DNA from: QAND01 sp003150225 | GTDB taxonomy: Bacteria > Bacillota > Clostridia > Christensenellales > QAND01 | DNA length: 64,000 bases | Direction of reading: 5' to 3' | NCBI RefSeq assembly: GCF_044357945.1 | Contig: NZ_CP076563.1 | Span: 930,001 to 994,000, forward strand | In this document: positions 41,845-50,197 of the stretch, piece by piece | Layout of the letters: every line of letters begins with the position of its first letter | How positions within the stretch are numbered: the first letter of the stretch is position 1 | Made by a program: the position numbers and the translations under genes | Notes under the pieces: generated by a model | What the model was told of the DNA's origin: nothing | Seen by the model: only the letters and a program-made list of their open reading frames with translations | Database searches by the model: none

Positions 41845-42014
41845 ACCGCTACGCCTCCATACAAGGTTCGCGACTCAAGCCGCTTTTTTAGCATGCCCCT
41901 ATTTTGACATCTCCCAGCACTTTTTTCAACTGTCCCCTGGTTTCGCCCCAAAAAACTGTTGAAATTGCGCCGCAATTCTTCCCAACAAACGCCACAAGAT
42001 CCAGGAAGTCCCCC

Positions 42015-42043
42015 TTGTATTTTCTTCGCATATTGTGGATAAT
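42015..42043 (+). promoter_or_regulatory. Promoter of the SDR gene
   Basis: TTGTAT (42015-42020), a 17-base spacer and GATAAT (42038-42043). Confidence 0.55.
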
Positions 42044-42051
42044 AGGATTAG

Positions 42052-42073
42052 ATATTGAACAGATGTTCAATAT
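42052..42073 (+). promoter_or_regulatory. Palindromic operator candidate
   Basis: A perfect inverted repeat ATATTGAAC-agat-GTTCAATAT lies just after the SDR promoter, over the expected transcription start and 18 bases before the SDR ATG. It has the size expected of a TetR- or MarR-type site. No regulator gene is adjacent. Confidence 0.6.
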
Positions 42074-42090
42074 GAAGGGAAGGTGTGGAC

Positions 42091-43161
42091 ATGACCTATC
42101 GTCTTTATGTGATTACGGGAGCAACGGGACATCTTGGCAACGGCCTTCTATGGCTGCTGCAGCAAAGGAAGGCTCCGGTAAAAATTCGGATCATGGCTCT
42201 GCCGGGGGAGGATGTTTCCGCCCTTTCTCCGTATCAGGAGATAGAGATCGTTCGTGGGGACGTATGCGATTACGATAGCCTGATATCCGCTTTTGACGGC
42301 CGGAGCGCAGGAATTCAGCCGCAGGAAACAGCGGTTATCCACTGTGCCGGCGTGGTCTCCATCTATAAAAAGGATGACGGCACCGCCCGCCGTGTCAATG
42401 TGGAAGGCACCGCAAACGTTATTGAAGCCTGCCGGGTCCTGGGCATCGGGCGGCTTCTCTATGTAAGCAGCGTTCATGCCCTGACCGAAGCAGCCCATGG
42501 CGGCGTCATGCGGGAGCAATCCCGGATGGAGCCCGCAAAGGTGGTGGGCCTGTACGCCAAAACCAAGGCAGAGGCCACCAACCTGGTGCTGGACGCCGCT
42601 CGGAACGGGCTGGACGCGGTGGTGGTACATCCCGCCGGCATCATAGGGCCTTTGGATCCCGGCTGCACCCATTCCACCCAACTGGTGTTGGAGTACCTTA
42701 AGGGGGGATTGCGGATTGCCGTTCCCGGCGGCTACAACTTCGTAGATGTTCGGGATGTAGCCCAAGGAATCCTATCGGCGGTGGAGCGGGGAAAAAGCGG
42801 ACAATGCTACATTCTTTCGGGACGGTATATCTCGGTAAAGGAGATCCTCGCCACCCTCTTTGACATCACCGGGCTTCATAAATGCAAGCTCTTGGTGCCC
42901 ATGTTTTTGGCCAAACTGGCGGCGCCCTTTTCGGAGCTGCATTACCGCCGAATTCGCAAAAAGCCTCTTTTTACCGGGTATTCTCTTTATACCCTGGGCG
43001 CCAACTCCAACTTTGATCACAGCCGCGCCACCCGGGAACTGGGCTTCCGGCCCCGGCCCATTCGGGACAGTTTAGCGGATACCGTAACCTACCTCAAAAG
43101 CCATGGGAGGCTGGGCAGCCGCGGCCTGCGACGCCGCAAAACCGAAAACGCCACAGCATAG
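42091..43161 (+). CDS. NAD-dependent epimerase/dehydratase (extended SDR)
   Basis: About 356 residues from ATG 42091 (MTYRLYVIT); a GTG two codons before is possible. The Rossmann motif is GATGHLGNGLLWLL. The active-site residues appear as SSVHA and YAKTKAEATNLVL, giving the Tyr-x-x-x-Lys pair. VHPAGIIGP and the ending LGFRPRPIRDSLADTV are typical of extended SDRs such as 3-beta-hydroxysteroid-dehydrogenase or dihydroflavonol-reductase-like enzymes. The substrate is unknown. It is a monocistronic unit with its own promoter, operator-like palindrome and terminator. Confidence 0.87.
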   Translation: MTYRLYVITGATGHLGNGLLWLLQQRKAPVKIRIMALPGEDVSALSPYQEIEIVRGDVCDYDSLISAFDGRSAGIQPQETAVIHCAGVVSIYKKDDGTARRVNVEGTANVIEACRVLGIGRLLYVSSVHALTEAAHGGVMREQSRMEPAKVVGLYAKTKAEATNLVLDAARNGLDAVVVHPAGIIGPLDPGCTHSTQLVLEYLKGGLRIAVPGGYNFVDVRDVAQGILSAVERGKSGQCYILSGRYISVKEILATLFDITGLHKCKLLVPMFLAKLAAPFSELHYRRIRKKPLFTGYSLYTLGANSNFDHSRATRELGFRPRPIRDSLADTVTYLKSHGRLGSRGLRRRKTENATA

Positions 43162-43168
43162 GGCTACA

Positions 43169-43201
43169 CAAAAAAGCACGCGGAAAGAGCGTGCTTTTTT
43201 T
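43169..43201 (+). terminator. Terminator after the SDR gene
   Basis: The stem AAAAAAGCACGC / GCGTGCTTTTTT with a 7-base loop. Confidence 0.85.
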
Positions 43202-43233
43202 GCGTTTTAGAATACTGCATTTCCCGTTTCCCC

Positions 43234-43262
43234 TTGTCTCCCCCCGCAGCCTATGCTATCCT
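43234..43262 (+). promoter_or_regulatory. Promoter of the serine dehydratase gene
   Basis: TTGTCT (43234-43239), a 17-base spacer and TATCCT (43257-43262), 30 bases before the ATG. Confidence 0.5.
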
Positions 43263-43291
43263 GGTGCCATCAAAAGGGGGGCTAAATCTCA

Positions 43292-44848
43292 ATGGAAAAC
43301 ACAAAAACTGCCGATCTATTCAACGACGTCATGGGCCCCATCATGTGCGGTCCGTCCTCCTCTTCCACGGCGGGGCCAACCCGCATCGGGCGGCTCACCT
43401 ATGACCTCTGTGGTCAGGGGGACTACAAAAAGGTGATCATCGAATATTCCAGCCACACCGGGTATTCCCATGGCCGGGGTAGCGGAACCACCAAGGGCGT
43501 TACCGGGGGTCTCATGGGCTGGATGCCGGATCATGAGAGTCTGTTTTATTCCCTGGATGTCGCCAAGGAGCGTGGTCTGGACATCCCCGTTGTCATCACT
43601 GAGGATCCAGTACCCCATGTCAATACCATCACCTTAAAATGCAGCCTGAACAACGGGATGGACATCAGCACCCGTATGATCTCCATGGGCGGTGGCAGCG
43701 TGGCCGTGTACCAGATCGACGACCTCCGTGTGGATCTGTTTGGCGGCCGGTATGAGGTGGTGGTCTGGGGCGATTCCGCCGCCCAGGCCGCCGCTCAGGT
43801 TCTTTTGGGACAGGCGCCCGTTGCCCAAAACGACCATCTGGCCGTCTTTAGTCGGGAGGAGGAAGCCGATATCGACGCGGTGCGGAACCTGTCCGGCGTG
43901 CGCTATGCCTCTCAGCTTTATCCCGTAGTGCCCTGCGTAACCCGGGACGACGCCCAGGCGCCTTTTACCACCGCAGCCGGCATGCAGGCTTGGCAGGCGG
44001 AGCACGGCGGCAGTATTCTAGACGCGGCTTTTGCGTATCAAAGCGGCATCAGCGGATGGGACCAGAAGCGCATCATGGATTGGAGCCTCCATCTCCTGGA
44101 CGTGATGGATCAATCGGTCCAGGCCGGCCTTGATAACGACGGCCGTGGATTTTTCTGTGTTCGTCCGGTCAGCCACGCGTTAAAGGAGCTTCATGAGAAG
44201 AAAAAGTTCCTGGATACCGGCATATTGGGCGTTGCTACGGTGGCCGCCACAGCTGTGATGGAATCCAACATGTCCATGCGGCTGGTGATCGCCGCTCCCA
44301 CAGGCGGAAGCGCAGGGGTATTCCCCGGTGTAGCCGCGGCCCTGGCGGAAGCGGGATATACCCGGGAACAGATCGCCGAAAGTCTTCTGGTGGCGGCGCT
44401 GGTCGGCGCTTTCATCTACAACCAGGCTACCTTTACGGCCTCGGTGGGAGGCTGTGCCGTGGAGATCGGCGCCGCTAGTTCCATGAGCGCCGCCGCAGCG
44501 GCCTATCTCTTGGGCGGGGACACCAAAGTCTGTCTGGACGCCGCTGGGCTGGCCCTGCGAAACCTCACGGGTTTGGCCTGCGATCCCCTGGCCTCCGGGG
44601 TGGAGGTGCCATGCATCCACCGGAACGCCATGGGCAGCGCCAACGCCATCGTCAGCGCCAACATGGCCCTGGGCGGTGTGGATCCCGTTCTTCCCTACGA
44701 TGAGGTCATCGAAGCCATGTATGTCTTCGGCAAAAACTGTGTGGACAACAACTGGGCCTGTGGCCGCATCGGCCGAGTAGGCGCCCAGGGCACCGCCACG
44801 GGGCAGCGGGTGCGAGAGGAGTTTTCCCGTAAGGCTCCCATGGACTAA
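43292..44848 (+). CDS. sdaA: L-serine dehydratase, iron-sulfur dependent, single chain
   Basis: A 518-residue fused alpha/beta enzyme that converts L-serine to pyruvate and ammonia. The beta-type region starts MGPIMCGPSSSSTAGPTRIG, the substrate-binding loop. The alpha part shows APTGGSAGVFPG, the YNQATFTASVGGCAVEIGAAS segment, ACDPLASGVEVPCIHRN and the last Cys in FGKNCVDNNWACG. The cysteines in these motifs are the expected cluster ligands. Firmicutes often encode two subunits; here they are fused. GGGGGGCTAAATCTC precedes the ATG. It lies just upstream of the NagA array but has a terminator between. Confidence 0.92.
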   Translation: MENTKTADLFNDVMGPIMCGPSSSSTAGPTRIGRLTYDLCGQGDYKKVIIEYSSHTGYSHGRGSGTTKGVTGGLMGWMPDHESLFYSLDVAKERGLDIPVVITEDPVPHVNTITLKCSLNNGMDISTRMISMGGGSVAVYQIDDLRVDLFGGRYEVVVWGDSAAQAAAQVLLGQAPVAQNDHLAVFSREEEADIDAVRNLSGVRYASQLYPVVPCVTRDDAQAPFTTAAGMQAWQAEHGGSILDAAFAYQSGISGWDQKRIMDWSLHLLDVMDQSVQAGLDNDGRGFFCVRPVSHALKELHEKKKFLDTGILGVATVAATAVMESNMSMRLVIAAPTGGSAGVFPGVAAALAEAGYTREQIAESLLVAALVGAFIYNQATFTASVGGCAVEIGAASSMSAAAAAYLLGGDTKVCLDAAGLALRNLTGLACDPLASGVEVPCIHRNAMGSANAIVSANMALGGVDPVLPYDEVIEAMYVFGKNCVDNNWACGRIGRVGAQGTATGQRVREEFSRKAPMD

Positions 44849-44905
44849 ACCAGCCGGAACCCAGCCCTTACCGCGACCCAGTTTCTAACCCTTTATAGAA
44901 ACAGT

Positions 44906-44937
44906 AGAAAAAGCCCGCAGCCGCGGGCTTTTTCTTG
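44906..44937 (+). terminator. Terminator between sdaA and the NagA array
   Basis: The stem GAAAAAGCCCGC / GCGGGCTTTTTC followed by T-rich sequence. It works on both strands. Confidence 0.8.
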
Positions 44938-45006
44938 TTTCCCTGGACATCCCCTTCTGAATGAAAAATTTATGTTGCAAAATTCTGTTCTTTTCTGTCC
45001 CCTTCC

Positions 45007-45034
45007 TTGTAATCTTTTCAAAATATAGTAATAT
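45007..45034 (+). promoter_or_regulatory. Promoter of the NagA array
   Basis: TTGTAA (45007-45012), a 16-base spacer and TAATAT (45029-45034) in an AT-rich stretch. Confidence 0.5.
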
Positions 45035-45085
45035 AAAGGTATCAGTGTAGCACCATAACAATCTACCAAAAGGAGCGTGTTTTCC

Positions 45086-46267
45086 ATGAGCAATGTAAGA
45101 GCGTTCGTCAGCAAGCGGGTTGTGGATGGATACCGGATGATCCACGATGGCGTGGTGGTCATCGCCGATGGCAAGATCCAGGCGGTGGGTGCCCAGAAAA
45201 CCACCAGGATTCCTGAGGGCGCCGAAGTGGTGGACTGCGGCAACAACGTGGTCTCCCCCGGGTTGATCGATATCCACATCCATGGATGCAAGGGCCAGAG
45301 CGCCAATGAAAGCCTGGAGAATACCCTCCAGCTTTGTGAATTTGTGGCCCAGTACGGCACCACCTCCATCCTGCCTACCGTCAACAGCACCGATGGCGTC
45401 CGTTACGTCTACGAGGCCAGTGAAATCCAGAAGAAGGAAGGCTACAAGGGCGCCGCCATTCCCGGCAGCCACATGGAAGGCCCCTTCCTTTCCCCCAAAG
45501 AGCTGCCCGGCCGGCCCGAGGTGGACGCGCACCTCCTGCCCCCCACCATTGAGAAGTTTGACGAGTTCTGGGAGGCCAGCCACGGCCAGATCAAGATGGT
45601 AGACATCGGCATCGATCGTCCCGGTGCCTTTGAGCTGACCCGGTACATGCGGGATAAGGGCGTTGTGGTATCCATCGCCCACAGCAAATCCGGCTATGAC
45701 CTCATGATGGAGGCCATGGAACACGGGGTCACCCATGCCACCCACCTCTACAACGTCATGACCGGCCTCCACCACCGGCGGCCCGGCATCACTGGCGCCT
45801 GTCTTACCAACGACATGATCAACTGTGAGTTGATCTGCGATACCCTCCACGTCCATCCCGCCGCCATGGAAGTTGCCATCCGGTGCAAGGGCTACGACCG
45901 CATCGCCATGATCACGGATCTTTCCATGGCCGGTTTGCCGGACGGCGACTACGAGCGTCCTGGCGGCACTACCATCACCGTAAAGGATGGCATCGCCCGG
46001 ATGAAGGGTTCCGATCCCAGTCAGGACAACACCATGGCTGGATCCTGCATTACCCAGAACGTAGGCGTGCGGAACGTCCACAAGGTATTGGGACATCCCA
46101 TTGAAGCCGCCATCCGCATGGCCACCATCTCCCCCGCCAAGATGATGAAGATCGATTCCTTCACCGGCAGCCTGGAGGTGGGCAAGGACGCCGACATCAC
46201 CGTGTGGGACGACGACTTCAACGCCCTCATGACTATCGTCAAGGGCACCACCGTCTATCAAAAGTAA
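45086..46267 (+). CDS. NagA-like amidohydrolase, array copy 1
   Basis: A 393-residue amidohydrolase of the N-acetylglucosamine-6-phosphate deacetylase (NagA) family. In order: N-terminal beta-sandwich strand (VVIADGKIQAVGAQKTT), DIHIHG (HxH), GSHMEGPF with the metal-binding Glu, the first histidine in VVSIAHSKSGYDLM, THATHLYNVMTGLHHRRPG with the second, CDTLHVHP, and MITDLSMAGLPDG with the likely catalytic Asp. NagA removes acetate from GlcNAc-6-P. No nagB or sugar transporter adjoins, so this substrate is unproven. The start ATG follows AAGGAG; a GTG three codons earlier is possible. It is the first of four tandem copies and is followed by a terminator-like hairpin. Confidence 0.85.
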   Translation: MSNVRAFVSKRVVDGYRMIHDGVVVIADGKIQAVGAQKTTRIPEGAEVVDCGNNVVSPGLIDIHIHGCKGQSANESLENTLQLCEFVAQYGTTSILPTVNSTDGVRYVYEASEIQKKEGYKGAAIPGSHMEGPFLSPKELPGRPEVDAHLLPPTIEKFDEFWEASHGQIKMVDIGIDRPGAFELTRYMRDKGVVVSIAHSKSGYDLMMEAMEHGVTHATHLYNVMTGLHHRRPGITGACLTNDMINCELICDTLHVHPAAMEVAIRCKGYDRIAMITDLSMAGLPDGDYERPGGTTITVKDGIARMKGSDPSQDNTMAGSCITQNVGVRNVHKVLGHPIEAAIRMATISPAKMMKIDSFTGSLEVGKDADITVWDDDFNALMTIVKGTTVYQK

Positions 46268-46276
46268 GCATCCAAC

Positions 46277-46317
46277 CGGATATCTCCCTCCCATGAGGGG
46301 GATATCCGCATTTTTTG
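46277..46317 (+). terminator. Hairpin between NagA copies 1 and 2
   Basis: GGATATCTCCCTC / GAGGGGGATATCC with a short loop and TTTTTT: a full terminator, so part of the transcripts may end after copy 1. Confidence 0.8.
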
Positions 46318-46341
46318 TCCATTTAAAGGAGGATTCATCCA

Positions 46342-47520
46342 ATGAGCAAGATTCGCGCGCTAAAGAGCAAGCAGGTAATCGACGGCTACCGCACCATCCA
46401 CGACGGCGTGGTGGTCATCGCCGACGGCAAGATTCAGGCGGTGGGCGCCCAGAAGACCACCCCTATCCCGGAGGGAGCGGAGGTCGTCGACTACGGCGAT
46501 AACGTAATCTCTCCCGGCTTTATCGACATCCACATTCACGGCTATAAGGGCCTTCGGGCCAACTCCAGCCTGGAGAACACCATGGGCCTGGCGGAGTTCA
46601 TCACCCAGGGCGGTACCACCTCGTTTTTGCCCACGGTGGATTCCGTTCCCGGCGTCCGTTACGCCTATGAGGGCGCGGAGCTGCAAAAGAAGGAGGGCTA
46701 CAAGGGCGCCGCCATCCGGGGCAGCCATATGGAGGGCCCCTTCCTCTCCCCCAAGAACCTGCCCGGCCGGCCCGAGGCGGATTCCAGCCTGCTGCCCCCC
46801 AGCATCGAGCTGTTTGACGAGTTCTGGGAAGCCAGTCATGGCCAGATCAAGATGGTGGACATCGGCATCGACCGCCCCGGCGCCTTTGAGCTGACCCGGC
46901 ACATGCGGGACCTGGGCATCGTGGTATCCATCGCCCACAGCAAATCCGGCTATGACCTCATGATGGAGGCCATGGAGCATGGGGTCACCCACGCCACCCA
47001 CCTCTACAACGTCATGACCGGCCTGCACCACCGGCGGCCCGGCATCACCGGCGCCTGCCTCACCAACGATATGATCGACTGCGAGCTGATCTGCGATACC
47101 CTCCATGTCCATCCCGCCGCCATGGAGATCGCCATCCGGTGCAAGGGCTATGACCGCATCGCCATCATCACCGATCTGACCATGGCCGGCCTGCCGGACG
47201 GCGAGTACGTCCGCCCCGACGGCGTGGTGCTGGAGGTAAAGGGCGGCGTTTCCCGGATGAAGGGCGCCGATCCCAACCAGGACAACACCATGAGTGGCTC
47301 CTGCTTCCTCCAGAACGTAGGCGTCCGCAAGGTCCATGAGCTGGGGCATCCCCTCCACGCCGCCGTGCGGATGGCCACCATCTCCCCCGCCCGGATGATG
47401 GGACTGGATAAAGTCACCGGCAGCCTGGAGGTGGGCAAGGACGCCGACATCGTGGTGTTCGACCCGGATGTCAACATCCTGGAGACCATCGTGAAGGGCA
47501 CCACTGTCTATCAAAAGTGA
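46342..47520 (+). CDS. NagA-like amidohydrolase, array copy 2
   Basis: A 392-residue paralogue very similar to copy 1 over its whole length by eye. All metal-site motifs are retained: DIHIHGYKG, RGSHMEGPF, SIAHSKSG, THATHLYNVMTGLHH, DTLHVHP and IITDLTMAGLPDG. It differs mainly in residues 70-100 (ANSSLENTMGLAEFITQGG) and has one residue fewer near VRKVHELGHP. AAAGGAGGATTCATCC precedes the ATG. The residues that differ lie in the outer loops, so substrate choice may have diverged while the chemistry is kept; that is inference. Confidence 0.83.
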   Translation: MSKIRALKSKQVIDGYRTIHDGVVVIADGKIQAVGAQKTTPIPEGAEVVDYGDNVISPGFIDIHIHGYKGLRANSSLENTMGLAEFITQGGTTSFLPTVDSVPGVRYAYEGAELQKKEGYKGAAIRGSHMEGPFLSPKNLPGRPEADSSLLPPSIELFDEFWEASHGQIKMVDIGIDRPGAFELTRHMRDLGIVVSIAHSKSGYDLMMEAMEHGVTHATHLYNVMTGLHHRRPGITGACLTNDMIDCELICDTLHVHPAAMEIAIRCKGYDRIAIITDLTMAGLPDGEYVRPDGVVLEVKGGVSRMKGADPNQDNTMSGSCFLQNVGVRKVHELGHPLHAAVRMATISPARMMGLDKVTGSLEVGKDADIVVFDPDVNILETIVKGTTVYQK

Positions 47521-47610
47521 CCAACCATACCCTGGGTTCATGAAGTGAACCAGTGCGGCATGGCGTACTGCGTCTAAAGTGATGAAAGAACCAGAATCAA
47601 TCACCTTCTC

Positions 47611-47639
47611 CGCCCAAGTGGTTTTATCCCTTGGGCGGT
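47611..47639 (+). promoter_or_regulatory. Inverted repeat before NagA copy 3
   Basis: A 9-bp perfect repeat CCGCCCAAG-11 bases-CTTGGGCGG lies just before the ribosome site of copy 3. No T-run follows, so it is more likely an operator or RNA structure than a terminator. Confidence 0.45.
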
Positions 47640-47660
47640 CAAAGTAAGGAGGAATCAAAA

Positions 47661-48842
47661 ATGAGTAAGAAACGCGTGTTGAAGAGTTCTCGAGTGGTGG
47701 ATGGCTACCGTACCATCCGCGACGGTGTTGTGGTTTACCAGGATGGCAAGATCCAGGCCGTAGGCGCACAGAAGACCACCCCCATTCCAGATGGTGCCGA
47801 GGTGGTGGACTATGGCGATAACATCATTTGTCCCGGCTTTATCGACATTCATCTCCACGGCTGCAAAGGCGAGGCCGCAATGGAAAGCCTCCGCAACACC
47901 AAGCAGTTATCGGATTTTGTCGCCCAGTATGGCACCACCTCCATCCTGCCCACCGGCCGGAACTTCAGCGTGGTGGATTATGCCTACCAGATGATGGAGG
48001 TTCAGAAGAAGGAAGGCTATACCGGCGCAGCCATCGCGGGCAGTCACATGGAAGGCCCCTTCTATCCTCCGAAAAATCTGCCGGGACGGCCCGATGTGGA
48101 TGCGGGCATCATCCCTCCCGATATCGATAAATTCAACGAGGCCTGGGAATTGAGCCATGGCACCGTTAAGCTTCTGGATCTAGGCGTTGAGCTTCCCGGT
48201 GCCTTTGAACTGGCCCGGCATGCTAGAGACCTGGGCATTCTTGTGGCCTGTGCCCATAGTAAAGCGGGGTACGACGCCATGATCGAAGGCATGGAGCATG
48301 GCATCACCCATGCCACCCATCTTTATAATGTTATGACCGGTCTTCACCACCGGCGGCCCGGCATCACCGGCGCGGCCCTGACCTCCGACATGATGACCTG
48401 TGAACTGATCTGCGACACCTATCACGTCCACCCCGCCGCTATGGAGATTGCCATCCGGTGCAAGGGCTACGACAGAATCGCCATCGTCACCGACCTCTCT
48501 ATGGCCGGCATTCCCGACGGCGAATATGTAAAGCCCGGCGGCGTAGCTGTGGTGGTTAAAGACGGCGTCTGTCGGTTCAAGGGGTCTGACCCCAGCCAAG
48601 ACAACACCATGAGCGGCTCCTGCTTCACCCAGAACGTAGGCGTACGCAACGTCCATAAGCTCCTGGGGCATCCGCTCCACGCAGCCATCCGCATGGCTAC
48701 CATCTCCCCCGCTAAGATGATTGGAATCGACTCCTTCACCGGCAGTCTGGAGGTGGGCAAGGATGCCGACATCGCTGTGTTTGACGACGATTTCAACTCC
48801 TTGGAAACCATCGTAAAGGGCACCTCCGTCTATCAGAAATAG
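47661..48842 (+). CDS. NagA-like amidohydrolase, array copy 3
   Basis: A 393-residue paralogue, the most divergent of the array. It reads MSKKRVLKSSRVVDGYRTI from ATG 47661 after AAGGAGGAATCAAAA. The motifs are DIHLHGCKG, AGSHMEGPFYPP, ACAHSKAGYDAM, THATHLYNVMTGLHH, DTYHVHP and IVTDLSMAGIPDG. It differs from copies 1 and 2 in the surface segment ILPTGRNFSVVDYAYQMMEV and has ELARHARDLG in place of ELTRHMRD. All predicted metal ligands and the catalytic Asp remain, so it should be active. Confidence 0.83.
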   Translation: MSKKRVLKSSRVVDGYRTIRDGVVVYQDGKIQAVGAQKTTPIPDGAEVVDYGDNIICPGFIDIHLHGCKGEAAMESLRNTKQLSDFVAQYGTTSILPTGRNFSVVDYAYQMMEVQKKEGYTGAAIAGSHMEGPFYPPKNLPGRPDVDAGIIPPDIDKFNEAWELSHGTVKLLDLGVELPGAFELARHARDLGILVACAHSKAGYDAMIEGMEHGITHATHLYNVMTGLHHRRPGITGAALTSDMMTCELICDTYHVHPAAMEIAIRCKGYDRIAIVTDLSMAGIPDGEYVKPGGVAVVVKDGVCRFKGSDPSQDNTMSGSCFTQNVGVRNVHKLLGHPLHAAIRMATISPAKMIGIDSFTGSLEVGKDADIAVFDDDFNSLETIVKGTSVYQK

Positions 48843-48943
48843 CCGGCTGGTGTCCCACCCCAGTGCCGCAAAGGAAAACGGTTCCTTGGGAATTGTTCAA
48901 TTCGGCGGTACAAAACCATTATTTTTTATGAGGAGTTGATTCC

Positions 48944-50122
48944 ATGAGTAACATACGCGCTCTTAAAAGTACCCGTGTAGTGGATGGTTACCGCACCATT
49001 CACGATGGCGTTGTCCTTTACCAGGACGGCAAGATTCAGGCTGTGGGCGCTCAGAAAACCACCCCCATTCCGGAGGGCGCCGAGGTGGTGGACTATGGCG
49101 ACAAAATCGTTTCGCCTGGGCTCATCGACATCCATATTCACGGCTACCAAAGCAAGATGTGCGGCAGCAGCCTGGAGAATACCCTGGGCCTGGCGGAGTA
49201 TGCCGCTAAAGCCGGTGTGGCCAATATCCTGCCCACCTCTTCTACGGTGGAGGGCGTAGGATACGCCTATGAGGCCAGCGAGATCCAGAAAAAAGAGGGA
49301 TACAAAGGCGCGGCCATCCCTGGCAGCCATATGGAAGGCCCCTTCCTCTCCCCCAAGAACATTCCCGGCCTGGAGGCCCAGGACGCCGATATCCTGCCTC
49401 CTAGCATTGAAACCTTTGATCAGTTCTGGAAGGCCAGCCATGGCCAGGTCCGGCTGGTAGATATCGGCATCGACCAACCCGGTGCTTTTGAGCTGACACG
49501 GCACCTTCGGGATCTGGGCGTGCTGGTATCCATCGCCCACAGCAAATCCGGCTATGATCTTATGATGGAAGCCATCGATCACGGGGTAACCCACGCTACC
49601 CATCTTTATAACGTCATGACTGGCCTTCACCATCGGCGGCCCGGCATCACCGGCGCTTGTCTCGTAAACGATGTGGTTTCCTGCGAGCTCATTGGCGATA
49701 CCTACCATGTCCATCCCGCCGCTATGGATGTAGCCATCCGGTGCAAAGGGTATGACAAGATCGCCCTGATTTCCGATCATCTTATGGGGGGACTACCGGA
49801 TGGAGATTATGATTTGCCCTTGGGTTCCATCACCGTGAAGGATGGCCTCTCACGGGTGAAGGGCGCGGACCCCAACCAGGATAACACCATCGCCGGCTCC
49901 TGTTTCCTCAGCAACGTTGGAGTGCGCACGGTGGTTCAGGTACTGGGGTATCCGCTCCATGCCGCCATCCGCATGGCCACTATCTCCCCCGCCAAGATGG
50001 TAAAGATCGATTCCTTTACCGGCAGCCTGGAGGTAGGCAAGGATGCCGATATTGCCGTCTTTGACGACGATTTCAACGCTCTTGAGACCATCGTAAAGGG
50101 CACCACCGTCTATAAAAAATAG
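48944..50122 (+). CDS. NagA-like amidohydrolase, array copy 4
   Basis: A 392-residue paralogue closing the array. The start MSNIRALKSTRVVDGYRT follows ATGAGGAGTTGATTCC. Motifs DIHIHGYQS, PGSHMEGPF, SIAHSKSGYDLM, THATHLYNVMTGLHH and DTYHVHP are kept. The catalytic segment has changed from TDLSMAGLPDG to ISDHLMGGLPDG; the Asp remains but its neighbours differ, and CDT has become GDT before the His. The local changes suggest a different substrate or pH behaviour, by inference. A bidirectional terminator follows. Confidence 0.83.
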   Translation: MSNIRALKSTRVVDGYRTIHDGVVLYQDGKIQAVGAQKTTPIPEGAEVVDYGDKIVSPGLIDIHIHGYQSKMCGSSLENTLGLAEYAAKAGVANILPTSSTVEGVGYAYEASEIQKKEGYKGAAIPGSHMEGPFLSPKNIPGLEAQDADILPPSIETFDQFWKASHGQVRLVDIGIDQPGAFELTRHLRDLGVLVSIAHSKSGYDLMMEAIDHGVTHATHLYNVMTGLHHRRPGITGACLVNDVVSCELIGDTYHVHPAAMDVAIRCKGYDKIALISDHLMGGLPDGDYDLPLGSITVKDGLSRVKGADPNQDNTIAGSCFLSNVGVRTVVQVLGYPLHAAIRMATISPAKMVKIDSFTGSLEVGKDADIAVFDDDFNALETIVKGTTVYKK

Positions 50123-50149
50123 TGCCGCTAATCGGTAGAATAAGTTATG

Positions 50150-50184
50150 TAAAACCCGCCGGCATTAACCGGCGGGCTTTTTAC
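50150..50184 (+). terminator. Bidirectional terminator after the NagA array
   Basis: The stem GTAAAACCCGCCGG / CCGGCGGGCTTTTTAC serves the NagA array on the plus strand and the MMPL operon on the minus strand. Confidence 0.85.
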
Positions 50185-50197
50185 ATATGCGGCTCCC

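Noticed and set aside
44885..47769. Long minus-strand open frames of 485 and 469 codons across the NagA array
   Set aside because: They are exact shadows of the plus-strand NagA genes, arising from GC-rich codon use. They have no plausible start context, and the plus strand shows conserved enzyme motifs.
45086..50122. NagA array considered as an assembly duplication
   Set aside because: Copies differ at many codons throughout and have different intergenic regions, so they are real paralogues.
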